A DNA stretch of 64,000 nt from contig NZ_JAIMCB010000009.1 of NCBI RefSeq assembly GCF_025499425.1, forward strand, positions 1 through 64,000, in the 5' to 3' direction. Position numbers and translations under genes: made by a program. Of the stretch, positions 52,983 through 60,884 are shown piece by piece (the stretch's first letter is position 1; every line of letters starts with the position of its first letter). Source of the DNA: Acidiferrimicrobium sp. IK (GTDB taxonomy: Bacteria; Actinomycetota; Acidimicrobiia; Acidimicrobiales; Palsa-688). The notes beneath the pieces are model-generated. The model did not search any database, was not told the DNA's origin, and saw only the letters and a list, made by a program, of their open reading frames with translations.

Positions 52983-53243
52983 TCATCGGTTCGTGAGCGC
53001 CTGGCGGCGGCGCTGGAGCTCCTCATCGGAGATCTCCCCGCGAGCGAAGCGCTCGTCAAGAATGTCCCCCGGTGACGGGGCTACCGGCGTCGCGCGACCC
53101 GAGGATCGCTCCCCCCTTAAGGCCCACACCACGACAGCAGCCACCGCCGCGATCAACACGACCACCACCAACCAGGTCAGGACCACCCACGCGTCCCACG
53201 CACCTGGGTCCATCATCCGCGACGTAAAGCCCATACCACCCAC
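52983..53243 (-). CDS. SHOCT-domain membrane protein
   Basis: About 86 residues: one membrane helix (VVLTWLVVVVLIAAVAAVVVWAL) and a C-terminal SHOCT motif (DILDERFARGEISDEELQRRRQAL). SHOCT domains are short helical pairs common in small membrane proteins and of unclear function. The start is uncertain between GTG 53243 (AGAGGTGG just upstream), GTG 53252 and ATG 53234. An operator-like box lies 22 bases upstream of 53243. Confidence 0.72.
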   Translation of the reverse strand: MGGMGFTSRMMDPGAWDAWVVLTWLVVVVLIAAVAAVVVWALRGERSSGRATPVAPSPGDILDERFARGEISDEELQRRRQALTNR

Positions 53244-53264
53244 AGCGACCACCTCTCATCTAGC

Positions 53265-53281
53265 TACTAACTATCTTAGTA
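53265..53281. promoter_or_regulatory. BlaI/CopY-type operator 1 of a divergent pair
   Basis: Perfect TACTA-N7-TAGTA, between the minus-strand SHOCT gene and the plus-strand gene at 53382; nearer the SHOCT gene. Confidence 0.68.
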
Positions 53282-53314
53282 CCCACCGTGGGCTACCTCT
53301 ACACCTCCGCTGTC

Positions 53315-53331
53315 AACTAGGATGCTTAGTA
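53315..53331. promoter_or_regulatory. BlaI/CopY-type operator 2 of a divergent pair
   Basis: AACTA-N7-TAGTA, one mismatch, 50 bases (about five helical turns) from operator 1 and 51 bases before the ATG at 53382. The phasing would let two repressor dimers bind the same DNA face. Confidence 0.65.
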
Positions 53332-53381
53332 GAGACGGGTCCGGCCGTTCGGATCGAGCGGTCTCATCGAAGGAGGACCAC

Positions 53382-53609
53382 ATGAGTCACATCTTCTACA
53401 GCCTGGCCATCCTCGCCTGCCCCGCCGGGATGGGCGTGATGATGTGGATGATGATGCGAGGCAACAAACAGCCCGCCGGGCCCGCTGACGATCCCGCCAA
53501 GCAGGCCGAGCTGGCCCGGCTCCAAGCCCAGATCGACGCGCTGCGCGCCGAGCAAGGTTCGGGTGCGCCGGCCCCGTGGCCAGGCACCGAGCAACCCGTC
53601 GGGCATTGA
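53382..53609 (+). CDS. Small Met-rich membrane protein
   Basis: A 75-residue protein (MSHIFYSLAILACPAGMGVMMWMMMRGNK, part) with one membrane helix whose second half is Met-rich after a CPAGM, followed by a short coiled coil (ELARLQAQIDALRAEQ). AAGGAGG lies 7 bases before the ATG. The Cys/Met content and the operator upstream suggest a copper-related role, but the family is not recognised. Confidence 0.72.
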   Translation: MSHIFYSLAILACPAGMGVMMWMMMRGNKQPAGPADDPAKQAELARLQAQIDALRAEQGSGAPAPWPGTEQPVGH

Positions 53610-53800
53610 TGCTGACTTGGGCGCTGCCTGCGGCCACCGCCGTCGCGGCTGGTGGGCTCAGCTACCTGTGCTGCGTGCGGCCCATGCTCCGAGACCGCCA
53701 CCACAGCCGCACCCGCCACGATGCGGCCACCGCCAAACCTGCGTCGCTCGACGACCAACTCGCCCGCGCCCGCGCCGAGCTTTCACGCCTCGGCCGGTGA
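53609..53800 (+). CDS. Small membrane protein with CC motif
   Basis: A 63-residue protein: one helix followed by YLCCVRPMLRDRHH and a charged tail (LDDQLARARAELSRLGR). The ATG overlaps the stop of the preceding gene (TGATG). Not recognised; the CC-x4-M-x4-HH arrangement at the membrane boundary could bind metal. Confidence 0.62.
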   Translation: MLTWALPAATAVAAGGLSYLCCVRPMLRDRHHSRTRHDAATAKPASLDDQLARARAELSRLGR

Positions 53801-53906
53801 CACCCCCGCCACCGTCATCCCTGAGCGCCGACCGAGGCGACGCCCCCGCCCGGCCAGGCGCTATGCCGGCCCTTGCCAGGAGTCGCTCGGGGGCGACCGG
53901 ACGGAC

Positions 53907-54554
53907 GTGACCGTCGACCACCCGGTGTTCGCTCGCCTTTACCCTCGCGTCGCCGCCGCCTTGGACGCCGCTGGGGGGTACCAGCACCGCCAGGAGCTGC
54001 TGGCTGGTCTGGCCGGACGGGTCGTTGAGCTCGGCGCCGGCCACGGCGCCAACTTCGTTCACTACCCCGGGGAGGTCAGCGAGGTCATTGCCGTCGAGCC
54101 CGAACCGGGCCTGCGCCGCAAGGCCGAACGGGCGGCCCGCCACGCGGCCACCGCCATCCGGGTCATCGACGGCGACGCCGACGACCTTGACCTGCCCGCC
54201 GCGAGCTTCGACGCCGCGGTCACCTCGCTGGTCCTCTGCAGCGTCCCCGACCAACACCGGGCTCTCGCCGGCGTGTACCGGGTGCTGCGCCCCGGCGGCC
54301 AGCTCCGCTTCTACGAACACGTCCGCTCCCCCCACCCGGTTGCGGCGCGCCTCCAAGACACCGCCGATGTCGTCTGGCCGGCTATCGCCGGCGGTTGTCA
54401 TTGCAACCGCGACACGCTCTCGGCCATCACCGGGGCTGGGTTCCAGCTCGGCACCAGCCGCACGTTCAGCTTCAGGCCCAACCATGTGCCGACACCGACC
54501 GCGCCCATGATCCTCGGCCACGCCCGCAAACCTCCGACCGACGACACCGACTGA
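53907..54554 (+). CDS. SAM-dependent methyltransferase (UbiE/Mettl7-like)
   Basis: About 215 residues with the class I methyltransferase motifs VVELGAGHGANF (motif I), VIAVEPEPGLR and the post-motif FDAAVTSLVLCSVPD, then VLRPGGQLRFYEHVRS. The start is the GTG at 53907, with a weak ribosome binding site. The substrate is unknown. Similar in class but not closely related to the enzyme at 57605. Confidence 0.82.
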   Translation: MTVDHPVFARLYPRVAAALDAAGGYQHRQELLAGLAGRVVELGAGHGANFVHYPGEVSEVIAVEPEPGLRRKAERAARHAATAIRVIDGDADDLDLPAASFDAAVTSLVLCSVPDQHRALAGVYRVLRPGGQLRFYEHVRSPHPVAARLQDTADVVWPAIAGGCHCNRDTLSAITGAGFQLGTSRTFSFRPNHVPTPTAPMILGHARKPPTDDTD

Positions 54555-54642
54555 AACCCTCGAACCCGCTCCGGCCGCCGACGACCTTCATCTTCGGCAA
54601 CGGATCGAGACTCCGCCCGAAAGCAAGCCGACTCGCCTCACG

Positions 54643-55392
54643 ATGACTAACCCACAACGATCCAAAGGTCCCGCCCGACGCAGCGACGTCCCCGCCCGCC
54701 GGTCACAGCAACCTCGCCCACCCAAACGTCGCCCGCCCAAACGTCGTCCCACTCGTTCACGCAAGCCGCTCATCGCTGCGGTCGTCGCGGTGCTCGCCGC
54801 CGCCATCGTGGCGGTGGTCGTCGCCACCACCAGCGGTTCGAGCCCCCAGCTCGGCGGTCCCGCCGGTCCCGAAGGCGTCAACTTGGAGACCGGCCCCCCG
54901 CTGGCCGCCGCCGGCGCCGTCCCCCCCGCCCAAGGGGGAAGGGCGGGGGTGGGCTGCGGCGCCACCGAACAGCTCGCCACCCACACCCACACCCACCTCG
55001 CAGTCTTCGTCAACGGAACGCTTCGCCCCATCCCCCCCGGCGTCGGCATGGTCGGCCAACTCCAAACCCAGTCAAGCCCGCAAGGCACGTTCGTGTCTGG
55101 AAGCTCCGACTGCCTCTACTGGCTGCACACCCACGCCCCGGATGGCATCATCCACGTCGAAGCCCCCGCCGGGCGGACCTTCGTCCTCGGCCAGTTCTTT
55201 ATCGTATGGGGGCAAACCCTCAGCCAGAATCGGGTCGGCCCCGCCACCGGGCCGGTCACCGCCTATGTCAACGGACACCGTTGGACCCAGCCTCTCGAAG
55301 ACATCCCCCTCGCCGCCCACGAGGTCATCCAACTCGACGTCGGCACCCCAATCGTCCCGCCCCGGTCGGTCAGCTTCCCCAGCAGCCTGTGA
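54643..55392 (+). CDS. Membrane-anchored His-rich extracytoplasmic protein
   Basis: A 249-residue protein: very basic N-terminus with a tandem PPKRRP-type repeat, membrane anchor (about 43-62), then an exported domain with THTHTHLAVFVNG (H114, H116, H118) and CLYWLHTHAPDGIIHVEAP (H162, H164, H171). Two Cys (C105, C157) could form a disulfide. The His clusters strongly suggest metal binding. I do not know a named family. Codirectional with csoR copy 2 downstream. Confidence 0.65.
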   Translation: MTNPQRSKGPARRSDVPARRSQQPRPPKRRPPKRRPTRSRKPLIAAVVAVLAAAIVAVVVATTSGSSPQLGGPAGPEGVNLETGPPLAAAGAVPPAQGGRAGVGCGATEQLATHTHTHLAVFVNGTLRPIPPGVGMVGQLQTQSSPQGTFVSGSSDCLYWLHTHAPDGIIHVEAPAGRTFVLGQFFIVWGQTLSQNRVGPATGPVTAYVNGHRWTQPLEDIPLAAHEVIQLDVGTPIVPPRSVSFPSSL

Positions 55393-55595
55393 CCGACCCC
55401 GCCTACCTCACCTCGCGAAGGGTGAAACGCAATGGCCGCAGTTTTTAACCGGCTGCCCGGTCGCCCGAGGACCCGTTGACGCTTATCGGAGCCAGTCCAC
55501 GCCCGCCCCCCAACGCTGCGCCATCTGTCGTCGCCTGACATACCAAGCTGGTTCTCGAGGGGCGGCCAGCCGCATCCACGGACCTGCCGCCTAAC

Positions 55596-55612
55596 ATACC
55601 CATAGGGGGTAT
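55596..55612. promoter_or_regulatory. CsoR operator
   Basis: ATACCC-N5-GGGTAT, a perfect palindrome of the CsoR type, 24 bases before the csoR copy 2 start. It indicates autorepression of the csoR-permease transcript. The remaining 55393-55595 shows no gene. Confidence 0.8.
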
Positions 55613-55636
55613 AGCCGAGTCAAAAGGAGGCCGCTC

Positions 55637-55921
55637 GTGCGGGTCGGGTACAGCGACAACAAATCGAGCGTGCAGCGGCGGTTGCGCCGAATCGAGGGGC
55701 AGGTCCGGGGACTGCAGCGCATGGTGAAGGAGAACACGTACTGCATCGACGTGCCCACCCAGGTGTCAGCGGCGACCCGGGCGCTCCAGTCGGTGGCACT
55801 CAACCTCCTCGGTGACCACCTGTCCCACTGCGTACAGGACGCCCTGGCGACGGGAGAACCGGGCGCCGAGGAGAAAATGGTCGAGGCTCAGGCCGCCGTA
55901 GAGCGGCTGGTTCGTTCGTGA
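55637..55921 (+). CDS. csoR: CsoR copper-sensing repressor, copy 2
   Basis: A 94-residue DUF156 repressor with the Cu(I) ligands C36, H61 and C65 at the same numbers as in the characterised M. tuberculosis protein. GTG start after AAAGGAGG. The ligands and operator make copper sensing likely, although related RcnR/FrmR/CstR proteins sense other signals. It heads an operon with the permease/YHS genes. Confidence 0.92.
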   Translation: MRVGYSDNKSSVQRRLRRIEGQVRGLQRMVKENTYCIDVPTQVSAATRALQSVALNLLGDHLSHCVQDALATGEPGAEEKMVEAQAAVERLVRS

Positions 55922-56088
55922 CCGGGCCACGCTCCGTGCCGCCCCCGTCCTGCCGCGGCGCAAGGGACCAGGTGCCGGGGTGCGAGACCGGGCCGCTCGG
56001 CCGGCTGGACTGGGCGATCCGTGAGATCGCCGGGCTGCTCCGCCATGCCCGCCACGACAGCGACAACGAGGTGGATGATGCACGCTGA
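55918..56088 (+). CDS. Possible small protein coupled to csoR
   Basis: A 56-residue frame whose GTG overlaps the csoR stop. The C-terminal half LGRLDWAIREIAGLLRHARHDSDNE resembles a helical segment. Overlaps the permease start by 14 bases. Not recognised. Confidence 0.35.
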   Translation: MTGPRSVPPPSCRGARDQVPGCETGPLGRLDWAIREIAGLLRHARHDSDNEVDDAR

Positions 56089-56494
56089 GCTGATCGGAGC
56101 GCTCACCGCCGGGCGAGCAGTCACCGACGTGGGCCGCTCGCTGCGCGAGGCGTTTTACATGTTCTGGGAGACCCTGTGGGCCCTGGTCCTCGGTTTCGGG
56201 CTCTCGGGAGCGGTCCGGGCCTTCGTGTCGCGCGCCGAGATGCAGGCCCGTCTCGGTGACCACCGGGCGGGGACGGTAGGCCGGGCGTCGATCTACGGGG
56301 CGGTGTCGTCGTCGTGTTCGTACGCGGCGTCAGCCATGGCCAAGTCGCTCTTCGCCCGGGGCGCCGACTTCGTTGCCGCCATGGTGTTCATGTTCGCCTC
56401 CACCAACCTGGTCGTCGAGCTGGGAATCGTGCTGGTGGTCCTCATCGGCTGGCAGTTCGTCGCTGCCGAGTTCATCGGTGGGATCATCATATGA
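56075..56494 (+). pseudogene. DUF318-type permease, first part
   Basis: The N-terminal half of a predicted permease: EAFYMFWETLWALVLGFGLSGAVRAF, YGAVSSSCSYAASAMAKSLFARGADF (part) and GWQFVAAEFIGGIII before a stop. In homologues this continues as GG(P/I)IMIALL. Here two extra bases (ATATG for ATG) shift the frame, and the next frame starts at an ATG overlapping this stop (ATGA). Permeases of this type move metals or metalloids (ArsP-like). Confidence 0.7.
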
Positions 56495-56679
56495 TCGCGC
56501 TCCTCGTGGGCGCCGGCGGTCTGTGGTTCCGGGGGCGGGCGCTCGATGAGGCTCGCCGTAACGCCGAGACCACCAGCGGCGGCCACGAACACCACGAACA
56601 CGGCGGCGATAGCGACGAGGCGCGACCGTGGCGGCTGCGGGTCCGATCGGCCGCCAGGTGGTCCGACGCGGCCGGCTAA
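56491..56679 (+). pseudogene. DUF318-type permease, middle part
   Basis: MIALLVGAGGLWFRGRALDEAR followed by a His-rich segment (GGHEHHEHGGDSDE) and SAARWSDAAG, then TAA. It is in the same frame as the next part; only the TAA (likely once TAC or TAT) and three bases separate them. So the full permease is interrupted once by a frameshift and once by a nonsense codon. Confidence 0.62.
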
Positions 56680-56682
56680 ACC

Positions 56683-57615
56683 ATGAGCGACGTCACCATG
56701 CTGCGCAAGGAGCTCGTGATCGGCTTCGCCGTCGCCGGGTTCCTGGCCACGCTTGTCCCGGTCCACATCTGGAACGACGTGTTCGTCCACGGCCACGGCA
56801 TCGCCACCACACTCGAGAACGTGGCCGTGGGTCCGTTCGTGGCCATCATCAGCTTCGTGTGCTCCATCGGCAATGTCCCCCTCGCCGCCGCCCTGTGGAA
56901 AGGCGGGATCAGCTTCGGCGGGGTGGTCTCCTTCGTGTTCGCCGACCTCATCACCCTCCCCCTGCTGCTGATCTACCGGAAGATGTACGGGCGGCGGATG
57001 GTGCTGCGCATGCTCGGCGTGTTCTGGCTGGTCATGTCCCTCGCCGGCCTGGCCACCGAGGAGCTGTTCAACGCCCTCGGATGGATCCCTGCGACCCGTC
57101 CCAGCGTCATCGCCGGCGACAGCGTCGGATGGAACTACACCACCGTCTTGGACGTCATCGCCCTGGTCGCCTTCGCCGCCCTCTATTGGCTCTACCGCAA
57201 CCGCGACCGCTTCGGCGGGGGCGCCGGCTACGCCAAAGACCCCGTCTGCGGCATGCCAGTCCAAACGGCCAACGCCCCCGCCAGCGTCGTCCATCACGGC
57301 CAGCGCGTCTTCTTCTGCTCCGGGCGCTGCCAGGGTCGCTTCGACGCCGACCCCGGCCGGTATCTGACCGCCACCGGCGCCGACACGGCCGGTGGCGGCG
57401 GCGCCCCCGCACCCAGGCACACGGACCCCGTCTGCGGGATGGCGGTTGACCCCGAGACCGCCACCTGCCACCGGCGACACAACAGCCAGGACCACTGGTT
57501 CTGCTCAGCGGGCTGCGCCGAGGCCTTCGACGCCGCCCCGGACACCTATTCGACAGGCAGATCGAGCCAACAGAAGACCATCGCACCCAAACTCGGGACG
57601 CCACATGCTCGGTAG
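56683..57615 (+). CDS. DUF318-type permease C-terminal part fused to two YHS metal domains
   Basis: Residues 1-185 carry the second half of the permease: ELVIGFAVAGFLATLVPVHIWNDVF (part), FVAIISFVCSIGNVPLAAALW, SFGGVVSFVFADLITLPLLLIYRKMYG (part). Two YHS domains follow: KDPVCGMPVQTA...FFCSGRCQGRF and HTDPVCGMAVDPE...WFCSAGCAEAF. YHS domains bind transition metals, often copper. It has its own ATG and could be made alone, or by reinitiation after the stop 3 bases upstream. Confidence 0.8.
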   Translation: MSDVTMLRKELVIGFAVAGFLATLVPVHIWNDVFVHGHGIATTLENVAVGPFVAIISFVCSIGNVPLAAALWKGGISFGGVVSFVFADLITLPLLLIYRKMYGRRMVLRMLGVFWLVMSLAGLATEELFNALGWIPATRPSVIAGDSVGWNYTTVLDVIALVAFAALYWLYRNRDRFGGGAGYAKDPVCGMPVQTANAPASVVHHGQRVFFCSGRCQGRFDADPGRYLTATGADTAGGGGAPAPRHTDPVCGMAVDPETATCHRRHNSQDHWFCSAGCAEAFDAAPDTYSTGRSSQQKTIAPKLGTPHAR

Positions 57616-58261
57616 CCACCGCTACCGCCTCGTCGCCCCGGTCTACGACGCCGTCTCCTTGGAGCGCCCCTTCTACCAGCGAGGCCGACGACGGGCGGTC
57701 GACCTGCTGTCCCTCGCCCCCGGCCATGTGGTCGTCGACCTGGGTTGTGGGACCGGCCTCAGTTTCCCGTTTCTTCAAGCCCATATCGGCCCGAGCGGGA
57801 CCATCGTCGGGATCGACACCAGCGAAGCCATGCTGGCCCAGGCCCGACGGCGGGCCCAGCGAGCCGGCTGGGACAACGTCCGGCTGGTCAACGCTCCCGC
57901 CTCTCGCCTCGACGCCGCGCTCGCCGACGCCCGAGTCTCGCCTGGTGGAGTGGATGCGCTCCTCGCGGTCTACGCCCTGTCGGTCATCGACCACTACCCC
58001 GAAACCTGGGACCAGATCCGACAATCGCTTCCGCCCGGAACCCGTATGGCCATCGCTGACCTCAGCCTCGGTCCCCACCCCGCCCTCCAGCCCCTCTGGC
58101 GGCTGCTATGCGCGCTCGGCGGCTCCGACCCCAACCGCCGGCCCTGGCAGCCACTCGAAGACCACACCCACGACCTCCGCCGCCAGGACTACCTCGCCGG
58201 TCACATCGTCGTCACCGCCGCAACACTCGACCCCCGCCCGCCAGCCCGCCAGACGCCGTGA
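57605..58261 (+). CDS. SAM-dependent methyltransferase
   Basis: A 218-residue class I methyltransferase: VVVDLGCGTGLSFPFLQ (motif I), TIVGIDTSEAMLAQARRRA (part, motif II), and VDALLAVYALSVIDHYPETW. The ATG overlaps the end of the YHS gene by 11 bases, so it is in the same operon. UbiE-like; the substrate is unknown. Confidence 0.85.
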   Translation: MLGSHRYRLVAPVYDAVSLERPFYQRGRRRAVDLLSLAPGHVVVDLGCGTGLSFPFLQAHIGPSGTIVGIDTSEAMLAQARRRAQRAGWDNVRLVNAPASRLDAALADARVSPGGVDALLAVYALSVIDHYPETWDQIRQSLPPGTRMAIADLSLGPHPALQPLWRLLCALGGSDPNRRPWQPLEDHTHDLRRQDYLAGHIVVTAATLDPRPPARQTP

Positions 58262-58391
58262 CGCCCTCGCCAACAGGTTCCGTTTGGATAGGCCGCTCTG
58301 CTGGTGAGCCCGCGATCGTCGTGGTCAGCCGACAACACCAGCCGCCACGCGACGAGCCGTCCGCCACATGGGCCATCCTTCAGCGCGTGGG

Positions 58392-59054
58392 TCAGTCGTC
58401 GCCGCAACAGTCGAGTTCGCCGGCCCACGCTTCGCGTCCTTCTCGAATGGCGAAGTACACCACGGCCAGACTGGCGACCGGGTCAGCCCGCCACCACCCG
58501 AACGCGGCGTTGAGGCCCAAACCAACAAGGGTGGTCGCGGCGAGGGTGGCGCACAAGGCAGTCTCGGCGGCGTCGGCCCGTAACAAGACGGCCGGTCCGG
58601 TGAGCCCGCCGGTGTCGAGGCGGGTGGCGATCCGGCGTTTGGCCACGGCCAGGGTCGGCATGACGATCAGGGCCGCGCCGCTGATGGCGACGCCCGCAGG
58701 GCTGACCGCGGGGCGCTCGCCGAGGGCAAGGCTGATGGTGGCGTCGATGACGACATAGCCGGCGAGAGCGAAGAAGCACACGGCAACGATCCGCAGGGCG
58801 CGGCGTTCCTTGCGTTCATCGGGCTCGCTGCCCGCTACCAGAGCGCGGAGCCGGACCAACACGACGGTCGCGCTGATCAGCTCGATGCCGGAGTCGATCC
58901 CGAACGCGGTGAGCGCCACAGACGAAGCGACGACCCCGCTGACGATGGCCACGACCGCTTCCAGGGAGTTCCAGCCGAGAGTGACATACTCGACGCCGAT
59001 AGCTCGACGGGCCAGTGTCTGCCCGGTCATCCTGGCGGTGTTCGCCCGGTCCAT
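58392..59054 (-). CDS. CDF-family cation transporter, transmembrane-only type
   Basis: A 220-residue, six-helix protein with the CDF helix motifs FGIDSGIELISA (in place of H/D-xxxD in helix 2) and RADAAETALC (helix 5), ending in LDCCGDD. It lacks the cytoplasmic domain of longer CDF exporters. The ATG overlaps the czcD-like stop by one base. Possibly exports zinc, cobalt or cadmium together with it. Confidence 0.8.
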   Translation of the reverse strand: MDRANTARMTGQTLARRAIGVEYVTLGWNSLEAVVAIVSGVVASSVALTAFGIDSGIELISATVVLVRLRALVAGSEPDERKERRALRIVAVCFFALAGYVVIDATISLALGERPAVSPAGVAISGAALIVMPTLAVAKRRIATRLDTGGLTGPAVLLRADAAETALCATLAATTLVGLGLNAAFGWWRADPVASLAVVYFAIREGREAWAGELDCCGDD

Positions 59055-60019
59055 CAGTGGGCACCGGCTTCATGGTCAAGGTGGCCGGCGGCCTCGAGCT
59101 GGAAAGTGGAGTGCTCGACGTCGAAGTGGCCGGCCACGCACGCCTGGAGCTGGTCGAGGAGCCGGGGGGCGTGACCGTCCAAGAAACAGGACTCGTCCAC
59201 AATGACATGAGCGGACAGGGCCGGCAGGCTCGAGGTGACCGTCCAGGCGTGGAGATCGTGGACGTCGGTGACATGCTCGGTGCCGAGAAGATGGCCTCGG
59301 ACCTCGACGAGGTCGACGCCTTCGGGGGCGGCCTCGAGCAGCACCAGACCGGACGCCTTCAGCAGCCCGTAGGCGGCCTTGACCATGAGGACGACCACGA
59401 CCAGCGAGGCGATGGCGTCGGCCCTGGCAAACCCGGTGGCCACGATGACGATCCCGGCGATCACCGTGGCGACGAACCCGTAGAGGTCGGTGAGGATGTG
59501 CCGGAACGATCCCTCGACGTTGAGGCTCGACCGGTTCGCTTTGGCCAGCACCCAGGCGGCGGTCAAGTTGACCGCAACACCGACCAGGGCCACGATCACC
59601 ACGAACAGACCCTGCACGCCCGGCGGGTGGACCAGACGACGAACCGACTCGAAGCTCACCAGGGCGGCGACGAGGAGCAGAGTGACCCCGTTCCCAGCAG
59701 CCGAGAGGATCTCCGCCCGCTTGAACCCATACGTCCACACCCCCGCCGCTGGGCGCGCCGCCAGACGGGCCGCCCACAACGACGCCCCCAGCGCAGCGGC
59801 GTCGGTCAGCATGTGCCCGGCGTCAGCCAGCAGCGCCAACGACCCTGACAGGGCCGCGGCGACGACCTCGACCACCATGAACCCGATGATCAGCAACAGC
59901 GCCACGGTCAGATAGCGGGCGTCGGCATCAGCCGCCACTCCGTGACTGTGCCCCGAATCGCCGCTGCTGCTTGGCCCATGGTCGTGCCCGGTCGGCGTGT
60001 GCTCGTGACTGTCGGTCAT
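59054..60019 (-). CDS. czcD: CzcD/ZitB-type CDF zinc/cadmium exporter
   Basis: A 321-residue cation diffusion facilitator. The N-terminus is His-rich (HEHTPTGHDHG, GHSHG); helix 2 carries LLADAGHMLTDAAAL and helix 5 FRHILTDLYGFVATV, the H-x3-D metal site pairs; the C-terminal domain ends with VEHSTFQLEAAGHLDHEAGAH. It exchanges Zn or Cd for protons. The ATG overlaps the arsR stop, so repressor, czcD and the short CDF gene form one operon. Confidence 0.92.
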   Translation of the reverse strand: MTDSHEHTPTGHDHGPSSSGDSGHSHGVAADADARYLTVALLLIIGFMVVEVVAAALSGSLALLADAGHMLTDAAALGASLWAARLAARPAAGVWTYGFKRAEILSAAGNGVTLLLVAALVSFESVRRLVHPPGVQGLFVVIVALVGVAVNLTAAWVLAKANRSSLNVEGSFRHILTDLYGFVATVIAGIVIVATGFARADAIASLVVVVLMVKAAYGLLKASGLVLLEAAPEGVDLVEVRGHLLGTEHVTDVHDLHAWTVTSSLPALSAHVIVDESCFLDGHAPRLLDQLQACVAGHFDVEHSTFQLEAAGHLDHEAGAH

Positions 60020-60420
60020 TGCTCTCGGTGGTCTTCGACATGCAGGGCGATGGTGTGGCCGGTGTGTTGTAGCCCGAGGTCGAGCAGCAAACGGACATGC
60101 GAGTCGGCTAGGCGGTAGTAGCTCATCCGTCCGGCCCGGCGGACCTGGACCACCCGATGGGCCCGCAGCAGGCGCAGCGCGTGGCTGACCGAAGATTCGT
60201 TCAGGCCAGTGGAAGCGGCCAGGTCGCACACGCACAGCTCACCGGCCTCGAGCAGGCTGGTCAGCAGTCGGAGCCGCCCTGGATCGCCGAGCAGGCCGAA
60301 GATGTCGGCCAGGTCCGCGATGTCGCCGTCTGGGGGCATCGAAGCCCTGACCGCTTCGACCCGCTCGGGGTCGACCATCCGCACCTCGCAGGTATCCAAC
60401 GAACCGATCCTCGCAACCAC
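60016..60420 (-). CDS. ArsR/SmtB-family metal-sensing repressor
   Basis: A 134-residue winged-helix repressor with LGDPGRLRLLTSLLEAGELCVCDLA (part), recognition helix NESSVSHALRLLRAHRVV and beta-wing RRAGRMSYYRLAD. Possible ligands are C63 and C65 (ELCVCDL, alpha-3 type, as in CadC/CmtR), C11, and D107/H109/H119/H122 at helix 5 (SmtB/CzrA type), so Zn/Cd/Pb sensing is likely. GTG start after GGAGGGATC. Controls czcD. Confidence 0.9.
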   Translation of the reverse strand: MVARIGSLDTCEVRMVDPERVEAVRASMPPDGDIADLADIFGLLGDPGRLRLLTSLLEAGELCVCDLAASTGLNESSVSHALRLLRAHRVVQVRRAGRMSYYRLADSHVRLLLDLGLQHTGHTIALHVEDHREQ

Positions 60421-60429
60421 GATCCCTCC

Positions 60430-60453
60430 ATATCTGCGCCTCTGTTCAGATAT
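60430..60453. promoter_or_regulatory. ArsR/SmtB-type operator
   Basis: ATATCTG-N10-CAGATAT, a perfect inverted repeat beginning 9 bases upstream of the repressor GTG and overlapping its ribosome binding region. It lies between the arsR-czcD operon and the plus-strand zinc-finger/ZIP genes, so it could control both. Confidence 0.72.
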
Positions 60454-60525
60454 CCAGCCTACAGTCCTTTGGTGCGGACGGCAATGCAGGCCGCAACCAG
60501 CCGACGTTCCGACCGAGGAGACCAA

Positions 60526-60844
60526 GTGACCGAACCCAACCGCTGCCTCGGTGGGCCCGAAGTGCGCAGGTGAGCTGCGCAGCTACGAGCGCAACGGAGT
60601 GACCATCGACCAGTGCAATGACTGCCGTGGCATCGTCCTCGACCGCGGCGAGCTAGAACGGCTCACCGACGCCGAATCCAACCACTATCAGGCCCCCGCG
60701 CCGGCCGTTGCCCCGGCTGCCGCGTACGAGCAGGGATACGCTCAGCCTCGCGCCGGCGGTCATCACAGAAGCGACGACAAGCACGACGGGTGGGGCGGGA
60801 AACGGCGTCGTCGGGGCGGATTCCTCGGGGAAGTGTTCGACTGA
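60526..60844 (+). pseudogene. zf-TFIIB-like zinc-ribbon protein, probable frameshift near the start
   Basis: GPKCAGELRSYERNGVTIDQCNDCRGIVLDRGELERL (part) matches zf-TFIIB zinc ribbons, which normally start with a C-P-K-C knuckle. A GTG at 60526 with GAGGAG gives VTEPNRC, in a different frame; a 10-base excess (CTCGGTGGGC) between TGC and CCGAAGTGC explains it. Alternatively, translation starts at the GTG 60551, leaving one Cys out of the first knuckle. The C-terminus is basic (GGKRRRRGGFLGEVFD). Confidence 0.65.
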
Positions 60845-60884
60845 CACTGCGCTCGCCGATCCTGCGCCGCCAGGCAGCGTCCAG

